From positions 1 through 44,568 of the forward strand of contig NZ_SNWX01000026.1 of the NCBI RefSeq assembly GCF_004362045.1: DNA of 44,568 nt, in the 5' to 3' direction. The notes beneath the pieces are model-generated. The model had not been told where the DNA came from and did not search any database. It worked only from the letters and a program-made list of their open reading frames with translations. Of this stretch, positions 25,017 to 33,257 are shown one piece after another. This stretch comes from Halanaerobium saccharolyticum. Lineage in GTDB: Bacteria; Bacillota; Halanaerobiia; Halanaerobiales; Halanaerobiaceae. A program made the position numbers and the translations under genes. Position 1 is the first letter of the stretch. Every line of letters starts with the position of its first letter.

Positions 25017-26006
25017 ATGCAGAAATTAAATGTAGGATTTTTAGGTGCAGGAGAAATGGCCCGAATTCATGCTGGAATTTTGCGGGACATGGCGGAAGTT
25101 GAAATTACTGCTGTTACTTCCCGCCATCAAAGTTCAGCAGCTGATTTGATAAATAGTCTTGGCTTTGAAAATGCAGCAGCTTATACTGATTTTGATCAGA
25201 TGCTGGCAGAAAAAGATTTAGACCTGCTCTATATCTGCTTACCACCGGCTGCCCATCAGGGCCAGCTGGAAAAGGCAGCTCGTAAAGGAATACATATTTT
25301 TATTGAAAAACCAATAGCAATTAACGAGAAAAAAGCAGAAGAGATGTTAAAAGCTGTGCAGGAAACTGGTGTTGTTTCTCAGGTCGGCTACCACTACCGT
25401 TTTGCAAAAGGAATTCAGAAACTAAAAAAATTAATAGATAGTGGTCAGGCGGGGAGAACAGCACTGCTGCAGGGTTATTATTTCTGCAATTCTCTCCATT
25501 CCAATTGGTGGCGTCAGCTTGAAAAATCTGGAGGTCAGATCTATGAACAGGTTATTCATCTTTATGATCTGGCTCTGCATTTGTTTGGAGATTATCAGAG
25601 TGCAGAAGGAATGCTGGCCAATCTATGCCATCAGGAAACAGAAGGTTATACGATTGAGGACAACAGTCTTTCTTTAATTCAGTTTAAGTCAGGAGCGATG
25701 GGTAGTATTGCCGGTTCCAACTGTGCTGTACCCGGCAGCTGGAAGAAAGCACTGACAGTAATCTGTGAGAATTTGACCGTGGAATTTGAAAATATAGAAA
25801 AGGCAGTATTTCAATATCATCAGGAAGAAGAAGTTGAAACAGAAGTTTTTGAAGGCAGGGAAGATCTCTATTATCGAGAAAACAGAGATTTTATCGATGC
25901 CGTAATAGAAAAAAGAGAAGCCCGGGTTCCAATCAGTGAGGGGTTAAAAGCAATAAAATTAATTACTGAGATTAAGGAAAATAATAAAAAGCGTGGAAAT
26001 TATTAA
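25017..26006 (+). CDS. Gfo/Idh/MocA-family dehydrogenase, YcjS-like
   Basis: NAD-dependent sugar dehydrogenase of the Gfo/Idh/MocA family, 329 residues. The N-terminal Rossmann motif is GFLGAGEMARIHAG (G-x-G-x-x-A). The catalytic Lys lies in FIEKPIAINE (EKP motif, about residues 95-100), and a His-containing YEQVIHLYDLALHLFG segment follows at about 180. In the ycj cluster the equivalent enzyme YcjS oxidises glucosides at C3. Here it is the last gene of the operon, 21 bases after the YcjQ-like gene and before a strong terminator. No YcjR-type epimerase lies next to it. Confidence 0.85.
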   Translation: MQKLNVGFLGAGEMARIHAGILRDMAEVEITAVTSRHQSSAADLINSLGFENAAAYTDFDQMLAEKDLDLLYICLPPAAHQGQLEKAARKGIHIFIEKPIAINEKKAEEMLKAVQETGVVSQVGYHYRFAKGIQKLKKLIDSGQAGRTALLQGYYFCNSLHSNWWRQLEKSGGQIYEQVIHLYDLALHLFGDYQSAEGMLANLCHQETEGYTIEDNSLSLIQFKSGAMGSIAGSNCAVPGSWKKALTVICENLTVEFENIEKAVFQYHQEEEVETEVFEGREDLYYRENRDFIDAVIEKREARVPISEGLKAIKLITEIKENNKKRGNY

Positions 26007-26050
26007 TTCTTTCTTACTCCTCTATTATTTTTAAATAATATAGAAAATTT

Positions 26051-26101
26051 GGCTTCTATTTGTTATCATTAATGTAATGATTAAGAATAGAAGCCTTTTT
26101 A
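26051..26101 (+). terminator. Strong terminator after the ABC/phosphorylase operon
   Basis: GGCTTCTATT pairs perfectly with AATAGAAGCC, followed by TTTTT. An inner hairpin (TCATTA/TAATGA) lies in the loop. It separates the glucosylglycerate operon from the glycerate genes. Confidence 0.92.
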
Positions 26102-26129
26102 GTTAAATTTGAATTAATTAAATATTTTA

Positions 26130-26140
26130 TTGACGTAACG
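26130..26140. promoter_or_regulatory. Box TTGACGTAACG before D-glycerate dehydrogenase
   Basis: The 11-base string equals that at 85-95 upstream of the TRAP operon. Both lie 23-24 bases before the start codon. A shared operator or leader element is the likely reading; neither copy has a good -10 box at promoter distance from TTGACG. Confidence 0.4.
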
Positions 26141-26164
26141 AATTTTTAAACGGGAGGTATAAAG

Positions 26165-27136
26165 ATGAAAATTGTAGTTTTAGATGGCTATGCTTTAAAT
26201 CCCGGTGATTTAAGCTGGGAGGGCATCAGAGAGCTGGGAGAAGTTGAAATCTATGAGCGGACACCGGAGGCTAAAATTCTGGAGAGAGCTCAGGGGGCAG
26301 AGGTGCTTTTGACCAATAAGACACCTTTAGACCGGGAAACTATTGAATCTCTGACGGAATTAGAGTATATAGGAGTGCTGGCCACCGGTTATAATGTGAT
26401 CGATACTGAGGCAGCAGCTGAGAATGAAGTAGTGGTCACCAATGTACCTACCTATGGCACAAATGCAGTGGCTCAATTTGTGATGGCCCTGCTGTTAGAG
26501 ACCGCCCATCATGTGGGTGAACATAATCGAGCAGTTAAAAATGGTGACTGGACTGAGGCAGCTGATTTCTGTTTCTGGAATTACCCTTTAATAGAACTGC
26601 AGGGTAAAATTCTGGGACTTATTGGTTTTGGCAGTATCGGTCAGCAGACAGCTGAGCTGGCTTTAGCCTTTGGCATGGAGGTTATAGTTTATGACCGTTC
26701 TCCTGAGAAGAAAATTGAGAATCCAGAAACTAAAACGGAAAATGTAGAATTTGTTGATTTGCTGGATCTTTATAGAAGATCTGAGGTGATCAGCCTCCAC
26801 TGTCCCCTGACTGAGAGAACCGAAGGGATGATCAATAAGGCAACAATTGCTCAGATGCAGGAAGGGGTAATTATCATTAATACAGCCCGGGGTGGCTTAA
26901 TTGTGGAGCCGGATCTGGCAGCTGCTCTGGAGGCAGGCAAGGTCAAGACTGCTGCTGTTGATGTTTTATCAACCGAACCCCCGGCAGCATCAAATCCGCT
27001 TTTAAATTCCGATAAAACAATTGTTACCCCCCATATAGCCTGGGCGTCCCGGGAAGCAAGACAGCGCTTAATGGAGACTGTTGTTGATAATCTTAAAGGT
27101 TATTTAGCTGGCAGTGCAGTTAATCAGGTAAATTAA
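26165..27136 (+). CDS. D-glycerate dehydrogenase / hydroxypyruvate reductase
   Basis: D-isomer 2-hydroxyacid dehydrogenase of 323 residues that interconverts D-glycerate and hydroxypyruvate with NAD(P)H. The NAD-binding motif GLIGFGSIGQQTAEL (G-x-G-x-x-G, about 157-165) and the catalytic Arg/Glu/His trio are visible (NTARGGLI, STEPPAASNP, PHIAWAS). The N-terminal MKIVVLDGYALNPGDLSW is typical of HprA-type enzymes rather than lactate or phosphoglycerate dehydrogenases. GGGAGG precedes the ATG. With the kinase 28 bases after its stop, it would feed hydroxypyruvate or balance D-glycerate released by the phosphorylase upstream. Confidence 0.92.
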   Translation: MKIVVLDGYALNPGDLSWEGIRELGEVEIYERTPEAKILERAQGAEVLLTNKTPLDRETIESLTELEYIGVLATGYNVIDTEAAAENEVVVTNVPTYGTNAVAQFVMALLLETAHHVGEHNRAVKNGDWTEAADFCFWNYPLIELQGKILGLIGFGSIGQQTAELALAFGMEVIVYDRSPEKKIENPETKTENVEFVDLLDLYRRSEVISLHCPLTERTEGMINKATIAQMQEGVIIINTARGGLIVEPDLAAALEAGKVKTAAVDVLSTEPPAASNPLLNSDKTIVTPHIAWASREARQRLMETVVDNLKGYLAGSAVNQVN

Positions 27137-27164
27137 ATAAATTTTAATATTGGAGGCGATAATT

Positions 27165-28292
27165 TTGAAAATATTAGTAGCTCCTGACTCATTTAAAGGG
27201 TCATTAACTGCAATGGAAACTGCAGAGAATATAGGAAATGGAATACATAGAGCTGATTCTGAGATTGAAGTTGATTTACTCCCGATGGCTGATGGAGGTG
27301 AGGGTACAGTACAATCTTTAGTTGATGCTACAGATGGAGAAATTATAGAAACAGAAGTAACCGGACCTCTGGGTGATCCAGTTGAAGCCTTTTATGGACT
27401 GCTGGGTGATGGAAAAACGGCTGTGATTGAAATGGCAGCTGCTTCGGGCCTGCCTTTAGTATCTGATGAAAAAAAGAACCCTCTAAAAACAACTACCTAT
27501 GGAACAGGAGAGCTGATAGCTTCGGCTCTGGAGCAGGGAGTGGAGCAGATTATTATTGGGATTGGTGGCAGTGCGACTAATGATGCCGGGGTGGGGATGG
27601 CCCAGGCCCTGGGAGCAGAAATACTTGATGTTGAGGGAAATCAAGTAGATTTTGGTGGAGGCAGTTTAGATCAAATTGAAGAAATTAATTTAAATAATTT
27701 AGATTCCAGATTAAATGATGTAGAAATCTTGGTTGCCTGTGATGTAGATAATCCTCTTTATGGAGAAGATGGTGCTGCTTATGTTTATGCTCCTCAAAAA
27801 GGAGCAGATACAAAGATGGTAGAAATACTTGATCAGAATCTGCGGCACTTCAATCAAATTACCATCAAAGAACTGGATAAAGATACAAATCAGATTCCGG
27901 GAGCAGGTGCAGCAGGGGGCCTGGGAGCTGGCTTGGTGGCTTTTTTGAATGCAGAATTGAAGGCTGGAGTAGATATTGTACTGGAGATTATTGATTTTGA
28001 GAGTCGCTTAATAAATGTTGATTTAGTTATTACAGGGGAAGGAATGCTCGATGGACAGAGTATTTTCGGTAAAACTCCGATTGGAGTATCTCGCAGTGCA
28101 GCTAAAAAAGATATTCCGGTTATTGCTGTTGCTGGAACCTTAGGCAGAGGGGTAGAAAAAGTTTTGGATCACGGGATTAATGCTTATTTTTCTATTATAG
28201 ATCGCCCGGCGGAATTGAAAGAGATAAAAGAAAAAAGTCCGGAACTCTTAGCTCAATTAAGTGAGCAAATCATCAGGACAATTCAAATTTAA
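27165..28292 (+). CDS. Glycerate kinase (GarK/GlxK family, 2-phosphoglycerate forming)
   Basis: ATP-dependent kinase turning D-glycerate into 2-phosphoglycerate, which enters lower glycolysis. The 375-residue protein starts with the family signature KILVAPDSFKGSL, followed by PMADGGEGT, a glycine-rich GIGGSATNDAG region (about residues 125-140), GAGAAGGLGAG and GEGMLDGQS. The start is TTG 27165, because GGAGGCG lies six bases before it and because the family begins exactly here; an in-frame TTG at 27150 would add five residues without a ribosome site. Together with the dehydrogenase it forms a glycerate-use unit. Confidence 0.95.
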   Translation: MKILVAPDSFKGSLTAMETAENIGNGIHRADSEIEVDLLPMADGGEGTVQSLVDATDGEIIETEVTGPLGDPVEAFYGLLGDGKTAVIEMAAASGLPLVSDEKKNPLKTTTYGTGELIASALEQGVEQIIIGIGGSATNDAGVGMAQALGAEILDVEGNQVDFGGGSLDQIEEINLNNLDSRLNDVEILVACDVDNPLYGEDGAAYVYAPQKGADTKMVEILDQNLRHFNQITIKELDKDTNQIPGAGAAGGLGAGLVAFLNAELKAGVDIVLEIIDFESRLINVDLVITGEGMLDGQSIFGKTPIGVSRSAAKKDIPVIAVAGTLGRGVEKVLDHGINAYFSIIDRPAELKEIKEKSPELLAQLSEQIIRTIQI

Positions 28293-28589
28293 AAAGCAGG
28301 TTAAGAAAAACAATATTATTAGTCCTGATCATATAAAATAAAAGGAAATAATAAAAATGGTACAGGGTCCAACATTGTTGGGTATTTTAACTGCATAACT
28401 GTTTTCTGAAATTGAGCTTTAAAAAACTGGATTAGTATAAGCTTTCAGGGTGACTGGCGGCCCGATCTTTTTTAAAGAGAAATTGTTTTAAGCTGAGATC
28501 AAGATTTAATCAAATGTTAACCTAAATGATAAGTAACTGTAACATTTGAGATATATAATCTAATTAATAAATACGAGGAGGTAAATTGA
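28293..28589. other. Gene-free stretch upstream of the PAP2 remnant
   Basis: This 297-base stretch has no convincing gene. It includes a 13-codon ORF at 28357-28398, a small perfect hairpin CCAACAtTGTTGG (28369-28381) and a GC-richer patch TTCAGGGTGACTGGCGGCCC followed by TTTTTT. The patch recalls the GTGACTGGCG start of the ZTP riboswitch, but the rest of that motif was not found. Confidence 0.4.
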
Positions 28590-28964
28590 ATGCAGAAGTT
28601 TTCGAATAAACTAATTGCTGTCGATAATTTGCTTTTTTATTATTTAAACAGCCTGACCAGGAATGATATAATCGATAAATTTTTTCTGTTAATCACTCAT
28701 AACACGAGGCTTGCTGATGTGAAACACTTAGTTGTGCCCTTTGAATCTTATTCCTTTCCCTCTGGCCATACAACAGCCAGTTTTGCAGCAGCTTTTATTT
28801 TGTCATTTGCTTTACCTCAGCTGAGCATTTTATTTATATTTACCGCCTCATTAGTAGGAGCTGCCAGAATTTATCTGGGAGTCCATTACCCTTCCGATAT
28901 TTTGATCGGAATAATCACTGCCATAATATTTTCTTTTGCTGTTCATAATCTATTTATTTTGTAA
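28590..28964 (+). pseudogene. PAP2 phosphatase with an apparent in-frame internal deletion
   Basis: Type 2 phosphatidic-acid phosphatase (undecaprenyl-diphosphatase/lipid phosphatase) of 124 residues, well below the usual 170-220. Motif 2 (YSFPSGHTTASF, about 53-64) and motif 3 (ARIYLGVHYPSD, Arg-x5-His-x3-Asp) are intact. Motif 1 (KxxxxxxRP) and the membrane helices that normally lie between the first helix and motif 2 are missing: LITHNTRLADVKHLVVPFES joins the N-terminal part straight to the segment before motif 2. The frame is kept. Without motif 1 the enzyme is probably dead, so it is called a pseudogene. A GAGGAGG site precedes the ATG. It lies before a GT4 gene, a common envelope pairing. 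Confidence 0.65.
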
Positions 28965-28984
28965 GTAACGGAGGAATAATTATA

Positions 28985-30154
28985 ATGAAGATTGCTATAT
29001 TTACTGATACTTTTGCCCCTCAAATTAATGGTGTAACCAAAAACTTAAATCGGCTGCTTAATTATTTTTCAGTCCAGGGAATTGAATATCTGCTCTTTGC
29101 TCCGGAATCTGAATCCAGAACTGAAAGTATCTTTGAAAAAAATGTTGTCAGATTAAAGAGTATGAATTTTTTTCTTTATCCGGAGCTGAAATTTACCCTG
29201 CCAAATTATTTAAAGATTAGATCAAAACTGATAAAATTTAACCCTGATTTATTTCATTTAATTACGCCTTTTAATATAGGTTTAACAGGTCTTTATGCCG
29301 CCCGTCAGTCTGACAGTCCAATAGTAGCTTCTTATCATACCAATTTTAATCAGTATCTTGACTACTATAATATTAATTTCTTAGAAAAAGCAGCCTGGAA
29401 ATATCTGCGCTGGTTTCATGATCAGGCACTGCGGAATTACTGTCCCTCCGAAGAAACCAGAAAAGAACTTGCAGAAAAAAATTTCATTAATCTTGATATC
29501 TGGGGCAGAGGTATAGATTCTAATTTGTTTTCTCCAGAGCACAGAGACAGTAAGTTGATTAAGAAACACGGGCTGGAAGATAAGATTTCAATTTTATATG
29601 TGGGAAGAATTGCGCGGGAGAAAAACCTATCTCTGCTGATGGACAGCTTTAAGAGTTTAAATCAAAAATATAGCCGTAAAATTAAGCTGATTATAACTGG
29701 TGATGGACCTGAGCTGAAAAGTTTAAAAAAAGAGGCACCAGATAATGTAATTTTTACCGGCTTTAAGAAGGGGCGGGATCTTTCTCAAATTTATGCTTCA
29801 GCTGATATTTTTGCTTTCCCCTCAGTTACAGAGACCTATGGTAATGTCATAATTGAAGCAATGGCTTCCGGGCTCCCAGTTGTTGCTATAACGGCTGGTG
29901 GGGTTAAAGAAAATTTACTGAACAGATATAATGGGCTTGCCGTTAAGGAAAATGATTCAGCCGAATTTAGCTCACAGTTAGAGCAGCTAATTATTAATGA
30001 TCACCTGCGAGATGCACTGGCTCATAATGCAAGACGTTATGCTTTAGAACAGAGCTGGGATCATGTTTTTGAGAGCTTAGATAAAAGTTATCAGCAGGTA
30101 ATTGATGATTATACACGAGTTTACGGACGAGCTGTTTCTAAAAATATAATTTAA
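28985..30154 (+). CDS. GT4 glycosyltransferase (MgtA-like)
   Basis: GT-B retaining glycosyltransferase of 389 residues. The N-terminus MKIAIFTDTFAPQINGVTKNL has the GxT acceptor loop, and the C-terminal domain has LYVGRIAREKNLSLL and the EX7E motif in ETYGNVIIEAMASGLPVVA (Glu...Glu). Relatives transfer hexose to lipids or to cell-wall precursors (MgtA/SqdX group). It lies 20 bases after the PAP2 remnant and may share its transcript, suggesting a glycolipid role that is inferred. A terminator follows. Confidence 0.88.
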   Translation: MKIAIFTDTFAPQINGVTKNLNRLLNYFSVQGIEYLLFAPESESRTESIFEKNVVRLKSMNFFLYPELKFTLPNYLKIRSKLIKFNPDLFHLITPFNIGLTGLYAARQSDSPIVASYHTNFNQYLDYYNINFLEKAAWKYLRWFHDQALRNYCPSEETRKELAEKNFINLDIWGRGIDSNLFSPEHRDSKLIKKHGLEDKISILYVGRIAREKNLSLLMDSFKSLNQKYSRKIKLIITGDGPELKSLKKEAPDNVIFTGFKKGRDLSQIYASADIFAFPSVTETYGNVIIEAMASGLPVVAITAGGVKENLLNRYNGLAVKENDSAEFSSQLEQLIINDHLRDALAHNARRYALEQSWDHVFESLDKSYQQVIDDYTRVYGRAVSKNII

Positions 30155-30211
30155 AGGATAAATGGATTAGTTTAAGATACTGATTTTAATAAAAGAATAT
30201 TAATTTTAACT

Positions 30212-30244
30212 GCTCGATATCATAATATTGATATCGGGCTTTTT
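30212..30244 (+). terminator. Terminator after the GT4 gene
   Basis: GCTCGATATCA pairs with TGATATCGGGC (11 bp, one G:U pair) around a short AT loop, followed by TTTTT. Confidence 0.9.
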
Positions 30245-30431
30245 ACTGTTAGTATATTAACTAATTTAACCCCCTGTTATTATTTTTAAACTATAACTAA
30301 TTTAATTTATAATTATTTTCGATTTATTAAAGGTATTTAATCAATTCTCCAGTATTATATATATAAGGATAATTAATTAAAATCAGAAATTAATTCTGGG
30401 AAGGAGCTCACGGGTTTTTACATAATTTTCT

Positions 30432-30450
30432 AAGTACCCGGTACCAAATT
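30432..30450. repeat. AAGTACCCGGTACCAAATT repeat, copy 1
   Basis: This 19-base sequence is identical to 42047-42065. Its core AGTACCnGGTACC is nearly palindromic. The TTG start of the MFS gene (30449-30451) uses the last two T of the repeat. Upstream, CGGGT (30411-30415) can pair with ACCCG (30436-30440), giving a hairpin. It lies between a good ribosome site (AAGGAG, 30401-30406) and the start, separated by 42 bases. Confidence 0.8.
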
Positions 30451-31747
30451 GAATTTAATCAAAAAAATCAAAACAAAAGAATCATATAAAATAATAACTG
30501 AATTTTCATTTTTACAGTTTTTCTTCTGGAGCACCTGGGCTATCTATGGTGCTTATTTAGTTTATTACCTGACTGATTTAGGCTACAGCAATATGCGGAT
30601 TGGAACTTTGATGTCGATCCGAACTTTTATGGGGCTGCTGGGACCACCAATTGTCGGCTATATTTGTGATCGACTGGAAAGCAGAAAAATAATTTTTATA
30701 ATCTCAATGGTTTTAATGGCGATTTTTGTCGCCCCTTTAACTTTTTATGGAGATTTAATGCTGGCAATTTCAATTGGAGTTGTCGGTTTTTTATGGGAAC
30801 CACAGCAGTCAGTTTTAGACAGCTGGATTTTAGAGACTTCGGCTCATACTGCCCACAATTATGGTTTTATGCGGGCCTGGGGTTCAATTGGTTTTGCAAT
30901 TATCGTTACGATTTTTGGTCAGGTGATAGAAAGATTTGGCTGGCGAGTTCACTTTATGGCTTATGGAATAATTGCTTTTATTGTGGTCATCATTGCTTTT
31001 AACATTAAAGATAACAGCTACAGTGAGCAGCGCCAGGTAGAATCGTCAACAGAGACAAAAAATATTAGTCAGAATAAGAAGCAGAATCAAAATATTTCTC
31101 CGGAAGAGGTTGAGCTGGCAGCAGCAAAGGATGTCGAAGTTGAATTAGAAGATAAAAATATTATGCGCCTTTTTAAAAATCCGGACTATATTTTTATTCT
31201 TTTTATTACCCTTTTGATTTTTATTCCCAATCAGATGCTTTTTGTTTATCTGGCACCGATTATTCGCTCTGTTGGTGGTAATTCAACTGATCTGGGTTAC
31301 ACTCTATTTTTTAATGCTTTAAGTGAGGCACCGATCTTTTTTGTAGCAAAATACTTTCTGGAAAAATATAAAACTAACTCCCTGCTTTTGTTTTCAGCCT
31401 TTTTTTATCTATTAAGATTTATCATTGCCGCTGCAGCTACTTCGCCTGTTTATTTTTTATTTTTCGGGATGCTGCAGTCGCTTTCGTTTGGTGTTTTTCT
31501 GGTAACAGTTCGCTACTATGTTAAACTGGTTGCCCCGGCAGGACTGAAGACTACAGCTCAGAGTATAGCGATGATGTCGGCCTTTGGAGCTGCAGGAATT
31601 ATTGGCAGTCTTCTGGGGGGTTATTTAATTGATAATTACGGAATGTCGGTGATGTTCAGGGTCGGCATCACTTTAGCCTCAATAGCGGTACTGGTTCTTG
31701 CCTATGTAGTTATCAGGGAGCGAATGAATTTAGAAAAAGCTGATTAA
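30449..31747 (+). CDS. MFS transporter (MFS_1-like, nucleoside/sugar:H+ symporter type)
   Basis: Major facilitator with about twelve membrane segments, 432 residues, split by a charged cytoplasmic loop (about 195-235, rich in Gln, Glu and Lys). The N-terminal FLQFFFWSTWAIYGAYLVYYL and the RxGxL-type loop YSNMRIGTLMSI after helix 1 are typical of the LacY/nucleoside-symporter-like group. The substrate is unknown. The start is uncertain. TTG 30449 is the only codon that keeps the whole first helix, but it has no close ribosome site; AAGGAG lies 42 bases away, beyond the repeat. Insertion of the repeat may have displaced the original start. Confidence 0.82.
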   Translation: MNLIKKIKTKESYKIITEFSFLQFFFWSTWAIYGAYLVYYLTDLGYSNMRIGTLMSIRTFMGLLGPPIVGYICDRLESRKIIFIISMVLMAIFVAPLTFYGDLMLAISIGVVGFLWEPQQSVLDSWILETSAHTAHNYGFMRAWGSIGFAIIVTIFGQVIERFGWRVHFMAYGIIAFIVVIIAFNIKDNSYSEQRQVESSTETKNISQNKKQNQNISPEEVELAAAKDVEVELEDKNIMRLFKNPDYIFILFITLLIFIPNQMLFVYLAPIIRSVGGNSTDLGYTLFFNALSEAPIFFVAKYFLEKYKTNSLLLFSAFFYLLRFIIAAAATSPVYFLFFGMLQSLSFGVFLVTVRYYVKLVAPAGLKTTAQSIAMMSAFGAAGIIGSLLGGYLIDNYGMSVMFRVGITLASIAVLVLAYVVIRERMNLEKAD

Positions 31748-31795
31748 AGAATATAAAGATGATTAATTAATTTTGCTAATAATTAGGTGATTAAA

Positions 31796-33175
31796 TTGAA
31801 AAAAATCAAGCAGAATAAAAATATCAATAATCGAGAAGCAATTTTAAATGATTCAATACCAAAAACCCTGTTTAGACTCTCCTGGCCAATTATGGTCGGG
31901 AATACAATGCAGGTTTTATATAATCTGGCCGATACTTTCTGGGTCGGGAAACTGGGTGCAGATTCTGTAGCAGCAATTTCAGTTGGTTTTCCACTTGTTT
32001 TTTTATTGATTTCTATAGGTGGTGGAATGACCATTGCCGGGACAACTCTGGTTGCTCAGTATACCGGCTCTGATAACAAAAAGATGGCTGATCATGTAGC
32101 AGGGCAGATTTTCACACTGGTTATTTTTCTCTCCCTGATTTTTGGGACTACCGGCTTTATTTTTGACCGCAAAATTTTAGGCTGGATAGGAGCACCGGCA
32201 AATATCATGGAAGAGGCGGTGGCTTACCTGGATATTATCTTTGCCGGGGTAGCGTTTATGTTTATCTTTTTTGTCTTTACAGCTCTGTTAAGAGGAGTTG
32301 GAGATACCAAAACCCCGATGAAGATGATGGTTTTTTCAACGATATTTAATATTATCATTGATCCATTTTTAATTTTTGGCTGGGGCTTTTTTCCCCAGCT
32401 GGGGGTCAGAGGGGCAGCCATAGCTACAGTTTTTTCCAGAGCTCTTGCCGGTCTTTATGGAGTTTATCTCTTATTTGAAGGAAAAAAAGGAATTAAGCTG
32501 AAAGCTAAAAATTTAGTTCCTGATTTTAAAGTACAGAAAAATATAATTAAGCTGGGAACTCCTTCAGCAGCAGAACAGTCAATTATTGCGCTGGGGTTGA
32601 CTTTTATGATGGGAATTGTTTCCGAATTTGGAACTCTGGCAGTAGCTGCTTATGGAATCGGAAATAGAATTTTGTCTGTAGTCATGATGCCGATGCGCGG
32701 CCTATCAATGGCAACTACAACTATGGTTGGACAGACTATGGGAGCTGATGATCCTGATCGGGCTGAAAAAATCGCCTGGACAGCAGTTGGGCTGACATTT
32801 AGTCTGATGATGGCTTTAATTTTAATTACTCAGATTTTTCCGGCCCAGATTATTTCTGTTTTTAATGCTAATTCGGAGGTAGTTGCAATAGGGGTTGATT
32901 TTCTGAAGATTGTTGGTTTATCCTTTGGCTTTTTAGGAATCAGAATCGTAATTGGTGGTTCATTTAGAGGAGCGGGAAATACAGTTGCCGCTATGGTGCT
33001 GGCAGTTATTGCTCTCTGGGGATTTCGAGTTCCTTTAGCCAGACTTTTATCCGAATATTTTCAGCTGGGAACCACCGGGGTCTGGTGGGGAATGTTTATG
33101 TCCAATTTGCTGAGTGCAATTATTGGAGCAGTCTGGTTTAAAAAAGGAAGCTGGAAAGAGGAAAAGGCAATTTAG
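31796..33175 (+). CDS. MATE family efflux transporter
   Basis: Multidrug and toxic compound extrusion protein, 459 residues with twelve membrane segments. Markers are FRLSWPIMVGNTMQVLYNLADTFWVGKLG near the N-terminus (key residues P, N-x-x-D-x-F-W-V-G) and the matching second-half segment around KLGTPSAAEQSI. It exports cationic drugs or metabolites in exchange for Na+ or H+. AGGTGA (31784-31789) is five to six bases before TTG 31796, so this is the start. GTG 31787 lies inside that site and has no ribosome site of its own. Confidence 0.92.
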   Translation: MKKIKQNKNINNREAILNDSIPKTLFRLSWPIMVGNTMQVLYNLADTFWVGKLGADSVAAISVGFPLVFLLISIGGGMTIAGTTLVAQYTGSDNKKMADHVAGQIFTLVIFLSLIFGTTGFIFDRKILGWIGAPANIMEEAVAYLDIIFAGVAFMFIFFVFTALLRGVGDTKTPMKMMVFSTIFNIIIDPFLIFGWGFFPQLGVRGAAIATVFSRALAGLYGVYLLFEGKKGIKLKAKNLVPDFKVQKNIIKLGTPSAAEQSIIALGLTFMMGIVSEFGTLAVAAYGIGNRILSVVMMPMRGLSMATTTMVGQTMGADDPDRAEKIAWTAVGLTFSLMMALILITQIFPAQIISVFNANSEVVAIGVDFLKIVGLSFGFLGIRIVIGGSFRGAGNTVAAMVLAVIALWGFRVPLARLLSEYFQLGTTGVWWGMFMSNLLSAIIGAVWFKKGSWKEEKAI

Positions 33176-33257
33176 GAGCTCTGGCAGGAAAAAAATGATT
33201 TATCTAGAATTAAATATAAGAATAGTATAAAATTATGAGCAGCGGGGAGTAGTTATT

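Noticed and set aside
28357-28398. Short ORF of 13 codons with an AAGGAA site
   Set aside because: Too short and without recognisable features; likely chance in AT-rich DNA.
28440-28490. Possible ZTP (pfl) riboswitch from GTGACTGGCG before the PAP2 gene
   Set aside because: Only the short 5' core is present; the second stem and the CCGCCUGGGC end of that riboswitch are absent, and the downstream gene is not a folate or purine gene.
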